Positions 1-11,322 of a stretch of DNA of 64,000 nucleotides are shown piece after piece; positions within the stretch are counted from its first letter, which is position 1; each line of letters opens with the position of its first letter. The stretch is from Calendula officinalis (lineage: Eukaryota > Streptophyta > Magnoliopsida > Asterales > Asteraceae): NCBI GenBank assembly GCA_963853835.1, contig OY970821.1, positions 48,686,646 to 48,750,645 on the forward strand, in the 5' to 3' direction. A program made the translations under genes and the position numbers. Below the pieces are notes generated by a model, which worked only from the letters and a program-made list of their open reading frames with translations, was not told where the DNA came from and made no database searches.

Positions 1-1136
1 CAGTTTAAATACGGGCTTTTGAGTTGAGTCTAACTTGGATTATTTTACGTGCCTTAGGGTTGTCTAGACACTAGCCATGCAGTAGTGTAGAGTGCCGAGG
101 GATATCCGGACCTTACGTTTTTGGAGGTGAGTATTCTCACCGTGTATTGAGTTTTAACGTTATACATGCACGACTTACGTGTTAAATTACTTGCACCATA
201 TTTGCTATCTGAGTTATCTGTTATCTGAGTTATATATTTGTGATCTGGGTTATCTGTGATCTGAGTCATCTGGGCTAACTGAGTTAATTATGTTAAAGAG
301 TTAAAAACATAATAATAAACATATGAGTTTTTGGCTATATACCATTTTGGGATCACCTCCCGTCTGAGTTTTAGGATCATTCCCGTCTGAGTTCAGGTAG
401 GGCTGTAAACGAGCCGATCCGAGCTCGAGCTCGACTAGGTTCGAGCTCGGCTCGTTTAATTTTATTGAGCTCGAACTCGAGCTCGGCTCGTTTCGAGCTT
501 TATGTGTAAAGCTCGAGTTCGGCTCGTTTAGGTTTTTTCAGGCTCGGGCTCGGCTCGATTAAGCTCATTTAAGCTTCCATATATACGAAATATATATTAT
601 TTTTAAAATTAATCATAATATTTAATATATGATGTAAATTTTTTTTTATATATATTGTTTTATATATGTATATGTATAATATATATACACATAATTAGAT
701 AAATACGCAATATGATTTATATTTTTTTATAATAATTAACTATTTTAGCTCGTTTAGGCTCGCGAGCCTAAATGAGCTCTTAGTATGAAGCTCGGGCTCG
801 GGCTCGGGCTCATTTATTAAACGAGCTCTAAGTTAAGCTCGAGCTCGGCTCGAACTCGTTTAACTCGAGTTTTTATCAATCTTTTAACGAGCCGAGCTCG
901 AGTAGCTCACAAACAGCTCGGCTCACTTACACCCCTAATTTCAGGTACCAGCAAAGGAAGAGAGTAGGTGGACGGTTGACAGCTGTATCATTTATGAGTG
1001 TCGATGTTAACGTATTATTTATTAAACTTAATTTTTATTTAAAACATTTTTCCGCTTTAATTACATCTTTTTAAATGTTAAACATTTATATTTGGGTTTT
1101 ATATTGGGACGTTTTTGTGAAATATTGGGTGTTACA
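1..1136 (+). repeat. 3' part of a Ty3/Gypsy-type LTR (left end outside the window)
   Basis: The segment ends in TGTTACA at 1130-1136 and is followed three bases later by a perfect initiator tRNA-Met primer-binding site, which defines the end of a 5' LTR. The stretch before it, with 'attgggacgt' about 30 bases upstream, resembles ends of other Gypsy LTRs, including the reverse complement of the LTR starting at 32091. A degenerate array of about 10-bp units related to ATCTGAGTT lies at about 205-285. The LTR is interrupted by the MITE at 398-937. The start is not in the window, so length and TSD are unknown. Confidence 0.7.
398..937. mobile_element. hAT-like MITE rich in GAGCTCG words
   Basis: Terminal inverted repeats TAGGGCTGTAA (398-408) and TTACACCCCTA (927-937) match with one mismatch. 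They are flanked by an 8-bp target duplication with one mismatch, AGTTCAGG (390-397) and ATTTCAGG (938-945). An 8-bp TSD with TAGGG-type ends fits the hAT superfamily. The 540-bp element has no ORF; both arms are packed with GAGCTCG/GGCTCG words around an AT-rich core, so the whole element can fold back on itself. It sits inside the Gypsy LTR and is therefore younger than it. Confidence 0.8.
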
Positions 1137-1139
1137 AGT

Positions 1140-1151
1140 TGGTATCAGAGC
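1140..1151 (+). other. Primer-binding site (tRNA-iMet)
   Basis: TGGTATCAGAGC is complementary to the 3' end of plant initiator tRNA-Met and lies three bases after the LTR end. It primes minus-strand synthesis in LTR retrotransposons and fixes the element orientation as plus. Confidence 0.85.
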
Positions 1152-4100
1152 TCTAACTTAGGCGATTTGGATTCACAATGGGTGAATTCGAACTCAAGTT
1201 TGAGTTACAAGTTTTTAAAATGAGAAATGAGTAAAATATTTTCTGAGTAAAGATTCCACATCAAGTATACAGCATGGCACGTCGACCTCTCGCTTTTCAT
1301 GCTGCCGGTAATATTTATGAACTTTTATTTATTTGGGCTTTTCGTTGTATTATGAGTTTTGAGGAATGATAAATATGAAAATTGTTGTTATTATTTTTAG
1401 TATAATTCTGATTTAACTTTGATTGTATTTCATGACGATGATCGCTTTTCTGAGTATATTTTTCAGTGCATCTGCGTCTACATGCTAAAAATTATAATTT
1501 CATAAAATTTTATATAATTTGTGAGATTTTATAATTCTGAGAAATTTTAACCAAAGGAGGTAATAAATGGATATGAAATTATGATATAAATTCCATAAAT
1601 TATTTAATGAGAACATGTTTTGGGTAAATCAGAAATGAGGAGTAATAGATTTTTCATATTGTTAAAATATTAAAATATTTCGTTTTGGAGAAGCACCTAA
1701 TAGAAAGAGTTATTGAAACGAATAAAATATGAAATGAGTAAACGAAAGATATTTTTATTATCAACTGATTCAAAGAATATTTTTATGATGGTTTATTCTA
1801 AATTGCTAATTATTTTAAATTATTTACATTTGATCTAGACGAGAAATGTTAACTAGAATTGGCTTTTATTTTCATTTGTTATTTCAGAGTCGTTTTAGTT
1901 TTTAATTTTAAAACATCAGTTGGATTAAACATGTTTTTAAACGTTAAATTATAATTTGAGATTTTATTTAGTGGAACCTTTTCACTTATTTATCAAATTG
2001 AAAAACTTTAAATTTCTGAGAATTTCGGGTGTTATGAAATATTTGGATAATGAAAAAGGAAAATGCTTTTATAAAGAGATGAGACATGATGTATTGAGAA
2101 AATCTTTTTGCTGGGAAAATAATAAACTGATATTTATTAAATTGAGATCAAATGAGAAATTTTTTAAAGTATGTGATTTAAATAGCTGAGTGTAAAAATC
2201 CATAATTGTTTTTTTTATGAGTTCAATGAGAGATTATTAAATTAACGCATAGATATTGAATAAACTATATAACTTTGTTATACCAACTAATCGAGGATTG
2301 CCGAGTCAAATTAAACAGAACTTATTCAAGTTTTCTTAAAGGGCATTTATTAAAAGTGAACTAAAGGGAGACCATCATCACGAATTCGGTGATGGATTAT
2401 TTAAAAATGAATTAGAAGAGCTTATCAGTTATACTATGTTCTGAGTTAAAAACTTAATAAAATATCTTGACTAAGTGCTTTTTGCTGAGTGCATTTCTGA
2501 GTAATGTTTATAAGATTTTGAGTATACACATCTGAGTGCATATCTGTATTTATCAAATATGGAAAAATAAATTTTTCTTTCTTCCGAGTGTGATTTGTTG
2601 GTGTGGTGAAATTCTGTGTGGGAAGTTGTGAACTTTGGGATTGACTCGTGACCAAACAAAGGTAGGTGTCGAAAGTAATAGAGGGCCCCTATTACTTTCC
2701 ACACATGACTTTTGGTTGGTTATGGGAAGATATTGAGGTGAACGACGGACCAATGCTTGTTGTCGTGAAATTTGTATGGGTATCCTAATTGTTGTGTGTT
2801 GTTATGCTTTCTTGTTTTAATATGGTAGAAAATGCCAGTTTCCAAACTCGAGGACGAGTTTTCCTACAAGTGGGGTTGAGTAGGCGTAATAAGAGAAGTT
2901 GTCAAGAAATAATTATCATTAACTATTATTTATAAATATTATGGGCATGATGCTTATGCATGGAAATTTTATTTATCTGAGATACATATACATGGTTAGA
3001 AAATTTATAAAAATAATTATTGAACTGAGTAACTAAGAGTGATTAAATTCAGTTTATAGAGTAAGTATCAAATCGAATAGTTTTGAATAATTAAATTTAT
3101 TCTATGGGGGTAATTATAGAGTTTATAACAAACTGATAAATCACATTAATTGAGAAATTAATAAATCAAGTTAATTGAGGTGAGTACAATCGTGAAAAGA
3201 GAAGTAGTAAATACTATAATTATATACAAAATAAGATAAATATACTTATTCTTGTGTGATTATAATGAGATAATGATGAATTATTTAATTAAAGTGATGG
3301 GAATTATTAATGAGTTGAAGAAAAAAAAAATAACTGCTACAATGAAGTTTTGAAGAAATGAGTTAAAATCAAGTCGTTAAATCGAGTTGATAAAGAATTA
3401 TTAAAACAAATGGGAATTTGTTTTTATTGATTATTGAGTAAATGTGTGCAAGTCACTAAAATGAATTAAAAGAGAAAAGTTTTAAATTTATGGGGAGTTT
3501 TATCTAAAAGTTTTGAGGTGTTATAAAGTTTTTATCATGAGAAAACTTTATTTGTGAGTAATATGTTTTATTTAGAGTTATCAAATAATATATCTTATTA
3601 TTAAATATTTAAAACTGATTTTTTTGAGGTGTTATAAAATTTTATGAGAAAAATTTATTTGTGAGTAGTATATTTTTGTAAAAATATATCTTGTTTTTAA
3701 ATTATTTAATGGAAAGCAGTAAGTGAATTGAGTAAATGAGGAATACATTAAGTGAAGTTAACAATAAAATTATGTTGAATTAATGAGAATTTCTAAAAGA
3801 TGAGAAAGTATTAAATTAATGAGCAATGACAAAATCTTTAAATTGGTAATAAAGGGTAATTTCGTATGGAGTAAATGAGAACTAATGGATTGATTCGTAA
3901 ATCGAGTAGTGAGAAATCAGTAAAATAAGTGTATAAAATTTAATTGATTTTTTTTTAGTAAAAAGTGGGTAATAGGCGTTTAATGAGTAAATGTGTGATT
4001 GAAATAATCAAGAGGAAGTTAAAAGTTGACTTGTGGGGAGTTAATCCTTAATTCCTTACTACATACAGTTGACTTTTATTGACTGTTATTGACGTTTATT

Positions 4101-4300
4101 TCAAATATGACTTTTATTGACTTCAAACTGTATGATTTACATACAGTTGGCTTAACAAAAGAGAATTAACCTATTTTCACCCATCTTAACTATGACAACT
4201 TGCTTGTTTTTTTTATATAAAACAGTTTTTAAATAATATCACTACGGATCAAAATATTCAAATTTTGATTAGAAATTAAGAGCCCAGATAAATCAATAAA
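1152..4300 (+). other. Noncoding interior of a defective Gypsy-type element, AT-rich
   Basis: No believable gene was found; the open frames are short and AT-biased. At about 2845-2862 an ACTCGAGGACGAG string followed by AAGTGGGG resembles the sequence at the pol 3' end of Ty3/Gypsy elements just before the 3' LTR, so an internal deletion of gag-pol is likely. A diverged tandem repeat (a TTTTGAGGTGTTATAAA motif at about 3510 and 3626) and many 'gagtaaatgag' strings follow. I could not find a matching 3' LTR end. The last few hundred bases before 4311 may already be host intron. Confidence 0.45.
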
Positions 4301-4438
4301 GAGGACATACCGTTTCCGCCGTAAATCCAAACATTTCTTGACACCTATAAGTAGTATCAGAAAAAGAATGCTTTAACGAAATGTAGCTTACATACCAAAA
4401 CAGATAATCTAAAAATGATGGGTGACTACAATTGCATA

Positions 4439-4708
4439 TGTTAGGACTAGTTTTGTAATAGTTTTGATCTTTAAAGTCCGTTAGTTAACTTGTCCTTTGT
4501 TAAGTGGTAGGAGTATATAAGGTTGTATCTTTGACTTTCAAGTCAAGCTTTCCACACAATTACTGAATACACATTTTGTGAAAGTTTCATTCATCTCATT
4601 CTCTCTATTTTACACACACTAAATACACCAAGAACACACACACTAGTTCTTCAATTTCTCATCAAATCTCAATGGATTAGCTTTATTATAGTTTCATTAG
4701 GTCTTACA
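4439..4708 (+). repeat. E1 5' LTR
   Basis: It begins TGTTAGGACT and ends GGTCTTACA. A TATATAAG-type TATA box lies near 4513-4522. The PBS TGGTATCAGAGC follows at 4711-4722 after a two-base spacer. It is nearly identical to 11053-11322. Confidence 0.92.
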
Positions 4709-4722
4709 ATTGGTATCAGAGC

Positions 4723-6004
4723 AAAATCTCTATTAGAGAAGATCCAAATCGAGCTACAATGATCAAGATCTGAGAAAATTGAAGAAAAAGTTGATGTTCG
4801 TCAATGAAATTTAATGTTGTAAAATTTTTGTCCAAATCGAAGATTTGATCATGGATTAGTGATTCTCCAGTGTTTCTAAGCATAATAGAATCAAATTCAG
4901 ATCAATTACGTCAATAATCATCTTCAATTTGATGATTTTAGAGAAAAAGTGAAAAAGTTCAAAAGTTGTTGTAAATCGAAGAATCGAAGCTTTTGTGTTA
5001 TGGATTGAAGAAATTGATCGGATCAAATTGTTAGCAATTGGATTTCGAGTATTTAGCAAAAAGAATCACTGAAATCGGTGAAGAATTGAGCAACATCATA
5101 TTGAATTGGAGATTTTTGATCGAGTTGTGTTCATACGTCAACAAGTTCGATATGAAGAACAGTTCGATATCAAGTTCGGCCCGAACTGAGAAGTTCGGCC
5201 CAAATCCAAAATAGAAGCTCGGCCCGAACTAGAGAACTTCGGCCCGAACTTCAGAAATTTCAGCCCAACAGTTCGGCCCAATCTTATACAAGTTCGGCTC
5301 TATCAATGTTCGGCTCTCAACTGTGAATCCAAAATCAACAAGTATTTCAACAGATTTAATCTTCAATTGATCTTCTATCGATCAATTGATTCCATAATCG
5401 ATCTAAACTTAAAAAATCAAAGAGCGAAATTGATAAAAACAATTGTAAACGGAGTTCGCAATTGAGTTCGGCTATATCAAAATAAAATCATAATCAATCT
5501 GCTTTTGATTAAATCTTGCAATAGATTTCGTAATCTGCTTTTGATCATTGTTCGATCGATTGATTTCAACCTTCGATCGATTGATTTCAACCTGCAAAAT
5601 TGTTCGGCTGAAACTATTCGACATTCAAAGGTGTTCGATCTGCTACTTTGTTCGTGAGACTATAGAGTTCGGCTATTCAAGATTCTTGTGTGCAGCCCAA
5701 TACTCAAATTAAAACAATTAAAGCCCAAATCAAATTTTGACCCAACTTGATTTAATTGATCTCTCCGATTCAAGTTTTGCTAGGCCCAAAATAGGACTTA
5801 ATCTATTATAATCTCGGCCCATATTCAAGTTTTGGTCCAAAGCAGATTAAAGGAGGTGATGATTTTCATAAGGTTGTGCAGATGTGCATACAAGTGATCA
5901 AAATTTTTAAACAAAAAGCCCAAAAGAAATAAACCCAGATCGGTTCCTTTCTTTTAAAACAACTAAACCCATTTTAACTTTCTTTTAAAACAACTTTCTT
6001 TAAA
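4723..6004 (+). other. E1 5' leader, noncoding
   Basis: No ORF of note. The stretch is rich in self-complementary GTTCGGCCCGAAC words at about 5170-5290 and 'gttcggct' further on, the same vocabulary as the E2 leader (25750-27050). A gag start would be expected here in an autonomous element, but the sequence runs straight into the inverted cDNA at 6005. Confidence 0.6.
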
Positions 6005-6547
6005 TTTTTTTTTTTTTTTTTTTTTTTGCTGTAAATTGGAATTTGATTAATGGCAAAAGTTGAAGAATTAAGCCTTACACCTTGGTATTTTTACCATGGC
6101 TTAATTCTTGGTTAGTTAGGACCATTTCCTAAACTATTCTTAACTTATATACAATGTTACACTTTACCCCCTAGACTATCTATTACAATCTTTCTAGTAC
6201 CTAACAATCTCCCCCTTTGTAATAGTAGACTAGGTTGCATATCTTTGAAGACTTCTGTGTTTGTAAGGCTGGAGCTGAGAATTGAACCGTTGAGCAGTTA
6301 TGTTGATAAAACAGCATCAGCCTTTAATCATCAGTGACAGACATACTTTTAATCGGATTTTCAACCAATATAAAGTATTCCAGAAGACTTCATGCAAATC
6401 GACTAAATGTAGACCCATAGATAGAGCGGTTAGCAGCGGAAGTCCTTTCTTGAAGTTGTGGCGTTTGTCGATTTGCTGCAGATCCTTGGTTCCTGATGTT
6501 TGTTGAAGTTGAAACAGTGCGGAATGTTGATATGTTGTGGATTTTCT

Positions 6548-6685
6548 GACCGTTGTTGATAATGTTGGAGTACGGTCATAGAATCCCTTATCTGATTTAT
6601 TGACTGTTGTTGATAAGATTGAAGTACAATCATCAGATTTTCTATCAGACATAGTGACCGTTGTTGATAAGAATGGAGTACGGTC
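6548..6685. repeat. Three tandem GACCGT...ACGGTC hairpins
   Basis: Units at 6548-6577, 6602-6631 and 6656-6685 share a GTTGTTGATAA core and have 6-bp arms: GACCGT/ACGGTC twice and GACTGT/ACAATC once. Counterparts in E2 lie at 16861-16890 and 16914-16943, the latter with GACTGT/ACAGTC. Confidence 0.65.
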
Positions 6686-6712
6686 GTCTGATCTTCGCAC
6701 AAGAATGTATCA

Positions 6713-8220
6713 GGGTAACCCAGGATCACATAGATTTCCTGTTAGCACAACAGTTACAGAAACTGTGTGACCTACGTTCAGTGTTGGCATTGATGTTAGC
6801 ACTGGTAGGATTTCCATTCAATCATCGTGGAATACCAATAATTTTGGTATCACTATGAATGTTCCGGCAATATCTCAAAGATATGCTTAGTAGAGTGCCT
6901 GTGTCCTAGAGAAATTTAATTCGGTTCTAGACTCTATATGTGGACAAACGAAGGCGAGGACTGGAGGTGGGTCCTCTTTTTCAATATCAACAATCTCCAA
7001 ATGAGATGTCGATAGTGGATGTGGTTATCTCCGTGATTTTGAAACAAGTACTTTTTGTACTTGAGTGGTCAGTGGGGGTTGTGCATTGCATCACTGGGTC
7101 CATGATGTCTTAATCAGAAAGCAACAAATGCAATCTGATATAGATGAGGTTACCCGGTCATTTGTTCGGTTTAGGGAGGGTTTTCCGTTTTCTTTTAACC
7201 CTTTCACACACGCTCCTCACTCAACTCACTTTTTCATTTTTCAACCACACCCTCGTTTTTGTTTTTACCATGTGATAAGCTGATTTGCACCCCATACTTC
7301 ATACCCCCTCTCAATTTTTACCTCAGCGCACCCCAATCAAGATCCCATGATACTTGATTCTACTCACCTAGACCTAGGGACCCTCACTTTTTAGTTCCTA
7401 TATTGTCGGTGGCTCCGGGGAAGATCATGCTGGGTTTAGCAGATCATAGGAGTAATTTGAGAGTGGACTATTACGCTCATGTGCATTTTAATCAGCTTTT
7501 TGAAGATGTTTCGTTTTAGGAGTTTCACATGGATTTTAGGTAACACCGGACTCACTTAGAGTATCCGTTACCACACGGTATGAATCGGTAGTCGTTTGCA
7601 CAACCGTTGGTTCAAATGTGTGACCTGCGTTTAGAGTTGGCGTGATTTTAGCTCTAGCAGGATTTCCACTCGATCCTCGTGAAACACCAGATTGTGATGC
7701 CACTACGAGTGTTCCGATGGATTCACGGAGATCCATGTTTGTAGTGCAGGTGTCCTATATTGGAAATATTCTTGGGGGTGAGAACTAGACACACTGTGCA
7801 TACAAAGAGACTTAACCCGGGGCAGGAGGTTATTATTATTCAATACCGACATACTCCGAATGAGTAGTCAGTAGCTTTTGTGCTACGTCCCCTGATGAAA
7901 TGAAACAAATCCCTGTTGAGAGGAATTTGAGTAGTTGGTGGTGGCGTGCATTTGCTTTACTGGGCCAGTAAAGTCTAGTGAAACATTCAACGAATGAATT
8001 ATCACCTATTAAATTGGTTGCCCGGTTTGTTTTCGGTTTGGATGCACTCATAAGGTGTGTTTTCTTTGATTTATCATGTTTTCACAACACCTTGCACTCA
8101 CCTATTACTATACCCTAGACCTAAACCCTCACATTTACCAGTTGGCTGAAATATTTCCCTGGGAAGGTGTGGCCGGATCTGGCAAACCATGGGAAGGTAT
8201 GTCTTTTGAAGTAGTAAGTA
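6713..8220. repeat. Diverged tandem duplication of a 3' noncoding module
   Basis: The segments from about 6713 and about 7540 share an ordered set of words: TGTGTGACCTRCGTT near 6764 and 7616, a 'aggatttcca' block, 'gtgttccg/atgttccg', 'gtgtccta', and a terminal CTGGGYCCA hairpin. Period is about 850 bp. E2 has the same two modules at about 16975 and 17880. No coding potential in either copy. Confidence 0.6.
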
Positions 8221-8247
8221 ACGAGAATTAAAAGAATTTGTAATAAA

Positions 8248-9880
8248 CAGATGCAATCTTTACTAGAGAACTAGTAAAGAGATCGTTTACGGATATTACA
8301 ACAACTTATGATTAACGTTACAAACATAAAACTTTTTATTTGGGTATTTTGTTTTTGTTTTTCTGAATTTTCTCCCCCTAGAAATAATAATTCTCCCCCT
8401 AGAATTAATATTTCTCCCCCTCGTCAAAACAAAAGTAATTGACAAGTTTTGAGATCGAAGGACGTACCTTATACATCGTTGGAGGGTTGAAGGAGAGGTT
8501 TTGCGGTTAAGCTTGATTGAGATTTGTGGTTTCTTTTAAGAGCGGGTTCTGAATCTGTTTTGATCAGAAGCCATTGTGGAACAGGTGAAGTGCCTCCCAG
8601 CATTTGAACGTTAAATTGGCCTTTTTTTTTTAAAAAAAAAAAATGTTTTCCTCACTTATATGTTGTCTACGTAGGATACAAATTTTTGTCAAATTCGTCG
8701 ATCTCTCTACTACTTTCGATTAGTATTGATTGCATCTGTATATGACATACTTTTGTCTCTTGTGTTGATGACATCATCTCCTCAGTTTTGTTTTCAAACT
8801 TAAACTCAATATCTTTCACAATCTATTTTAGTTTCGTTGTTGTCATACCGTTGGCACAACTTCACACTATATTCAAATTTTTTTTAAAATCATATGTTAC
8901 CAATGTAGGATACATACTGTTGTCAAATTCGTCGATCTCTTTACTACTTTCGTTAGTAAAGATTGCATCTGTTTATGACACCTTTTTGTCTCTTGCATTG
9001 TTGACATCACATTCTGATTTTTCATATTCCTGTGAAACTCAATTTTTTTTTTCTACTAAATTCAACATTTTGAGTTTCGTTGTTGCTACAACTTTAGCAC
9101 AACTCAATCTTAACTGTTATATTTTTTTTACTCAAATCATGTGTTAGTTACGTAGGATATAAGTTTTTGACAAATTCGTCGATCTCTTTACTAATCTAAT
9201 TAGTAAAGATTGCATCTGTTTATGTCAAACTCTTTTCTCTTGCGTTATTGACCTCACTTTCTCATACAGAGTTGACATTCTATGCTCAACATCTGTATCT
9301 TCCTCACAAAATTTTTACTCATACTTTGTGCTCACAATGATGTGTTCACAACGTAGGATATAAATTTTGGTCAAATTCGTCGATCTCTTTACTAATCTCA
9401 TTAGTAAAGATTGCATCTGTTTATGACCAACTTTTTTCTCTTGCGTTGCTGACATAATTTTTCAAATCATTTTTCTGATTTTGCACAATTTTTAAAATTT
9501 TCAAATATCTGTTTGTAACACTCAACACAAGCTGTTGTTAAATTCGTCGATCTCTTTACTAATTTCGATTAGTACTGATTGCATCTGTTTATAACAATTT
9601 CTTGGATTGATTGTTCTTACCACTTTTCAAACAATTTTTACAAACATATATCAGTGGAGAATGTATTTTACGTTTTCTCCAAATTGTTCAGATTAAATTC
9701 TGAATTATTCATATGCTCTCACACACAAAATTGTTTTTGTGCACTGATCTTTGATCCACTTCAAATTGACTTCTTTTAAATCTCAAATCTTTGCTTAACA
9801 ATGTCTTCAATCATCCTGTCTGTCAAATTCGTCGATCTCTTTACTGAAGATTCTTCAGTAAAGATTGCATCTGTTTATGA
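8248..9880. repeat. Array of covarying hairpins: six direct copies and one inverted
   Basis: A unit of about 50-60 bp (GTCAAATTCGTCGATCT, stem-loop, GATTGCATCTGTTTATGA) recurs at about 8688, 8932, 9168, 9370, 9539 and 9822 within longer repeats of about 170-280 bp. An inverted copy lies at 8248-8285. The stem changes between copies while remaining paired: CTTTACTAAT/ATTAGTAAAG (9168 and 9370), CTTTACTGAAG/CTTCAGTAAAG (9822), CTTTACTAG/CTAGTAAAG (inverted copy). The copies at 8688 and 9539 have imperfect stems. No ORF explains it. Confidence 0.75.
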
Positions 9881-10099
9881 CTTCAGGTGATTCTTGACAC
9901 TGTTATTCTCTATTCTTCAAATATTTTTCTCAAAGATTCTGGAAAATCAATTTTAGCTGGATACTTCATGAATACTACATGTTACTGGTTCTTGATTCTG
10001 AACTGCACAGTACAACTATCCTATCTTGGCTCTCGTATTATAAAGACATACAATTTCCTCTATCCGCTTCCACAAAGCATATCTTCATCATTAACATGA

Positions 10100-11052
10100 G
10101 GCTCCTTTTCATGATCCTCATGAGGGGGAGAAATGAGCAAGATATAAATGAGCAAGAAATAAATGAGCAACAAATGTACAATTTTAAGAAGAACCACAAA
10201 CATCTCATCAACGAAGAAAATTCATGTCTAATGTACTCAAATTATCGGTAAAATCAGATATAGTGTATATCAAGAAATTCAGAGGAAGAGAAAGTGATAA
10301 ACAATATTCTAAAAAGAAAGACAAGTGAAGAAGAAGAAGAAATCGACATATCTACAGAAATCTCTCTCAAAAATCTCAACCATTACATTAAAAACTCAAC
10401 CATTTCAACCAGAAACTTAATCGAATAAATCTTTCTATCCAAACCACAAATCCACATCCATTTCCATCCGAATCTTAACCGTTTAAACTTTTCTTTTCAA
10501 ATTCCGTAACGATCACATACATTCAAAAGCTTAATCGTTTAAACCATTCTTTCCAAAAATTTCATAACATTCATTATCCATACAAAAGCTTAACTGTACA
10601 AATCTTTTGTCCCATACCAAATACAAATTATCCACATTCATCCAAATCCTAAAAATACATATCATTCTTTCATACATACAAAACCTACATACATACACAT
10701 CCAAAACTTTAACTGACAAATCATTCAAAAACACTAACATTATATCCTTATTCTCCTCTACCACAAAATCCAAAAACAACTCTCCATTATCTGAAAACCC
10801 AGTCAAATCCTTACTTAACTGATATTCTCTTTCCTAAAATTTTCAAATCTTTAGTAAATCAGTTATAGGATTTCCTCACTCAAACAGTATCAACGAAAAA
10901 CATATCCACTTTGAGTATCTTAACCTTCCAGATTTCTGAAATGTTTTAATCTTGAAATTCAGAAAAACCTTTTCTTGCCAAAGACAGATAATGAGAAGAA
11001 TCTGAATTTTGAAGACTGGGATGACGTGTTAAAGATCAAAAAGGGGGGAGAT
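10100..11052 (+). other. E1 3' noncoding region and polypurine tract
   Basis: No gene. Diverged repeats of about 75 bp built on 'ttaatcgtttaaac' occupy about 10370-10700 and correspond, inverted, to E2 16040-16290. The last 60 bases match E2 15579-15650 in reverse complement. The purine-rich AAAAAGGGGGGAG at about 11039-11050 is the expected plus-strand primer just before the LTR. Confidence 0.7.
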
Positions 11053-11322
11053 TGTTAGGACTAGTTTTGTAATAGTTTTGATCTTTAAAGTCCGTTAGTT
11101 AACTTGTCCTTTGTTAAGTGGTAGGAGTATATAAGGTTGTATCTTTGACTTTCAAGTCAAGCTTTCCACACAATTACTGAATACACATTTTGTGAAAGTT
11201 TCATTCATCTCATTCTCTCTCTTTTACACACACTAAATACAACAAGAACACACACACTAGTTCTTCAATTTCTCATCAAATCTCAATGGATTAGCTTGAT
11301 TGTAGTTTCATTAGGTCTTACA
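11053..11322 (+). repeat. E1 3' LTR
   Basis: 270 bp, TGTTAGGACT...GGTCTTACA, nearly identical to 4439-4708. It follows the polypurine tract and is followed by the GCATA target duplication. Confidence 0.92.

Larger units (their letters stand above)
6005..8640 (-). mobile_element. Inverted, polyadenylated 3' cDNA of a Sirevirus-like element inside E1
   Basis: Read on the minus strand the order is: 3' noncoding region (homologous to E2 16390-18800, but E2 has it in native orientation), a polypurine tract (reverse complement of ATCTCCCCCT, 6207-6216), an LTR-like U3/R piece beginning TGTTAGG with a TATATAAG box (6206 down to 6028), then a run of 23 A (T run 6005-6027). That is the layout of a processed retrotransposon mRNA ending at a poly(A) site in the LTR R region. 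It lies opposite to the host element E1. The inner end near 8600-8640 is marked by T and A runs. No second LTR copy was found. Insertion mechanism (retroposition or template switching) is inferred. Confidence 0.6.
4439..11322 (+). mobile_element. E1: non-autonomous Ty1/copia (Sirevirus-like) element, complete LTR pair
   Basis: Two 270-bp LTRs (TGTTAGGACT...GGTCTTACA) are flanked by the 5-bp target duplication GCATA (4434-4438 and 11323-11327). A tRNA-Met PBS follows the 5' LTR and a G-rich polypurine tract precedes the 3' LTR, so all cis signals for transposition are present. The 6.3-kb interior has no gag or pol ORF, so the element must have moved using proteins in trans. LTR ends, leader style (GTTCGGCCCGAAC words) and 3' noncoding region match E2 at 15316-27328, so both belong to related families. 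The LTRs differ at only a handful of positions by eye, indicating a fairly recent insertion. Confidence 0.9.

Noticed and set aside
1140..1151. Possible tRNA-Met gene fragment
   Set aside because: Only 12 bases match; it is a retrotransposon primer-binding site, as are 4711-4722, 27052-27063, 40717-40728, 46562-46573 and 58801-58813.
8788..10251. Several 66-119-residue ORFs in the hairpin array region
   Set aside because: Phe/Ser/Leu-rich products of T-rich repeats; the repeat units are in different frames, so no coding conservation.
10531..10822. Opposed ORFs of 91 and 71 residues
   Set aside because: Part of the noncoding 75-bp repeats shared with E2, where the frame is not kept.
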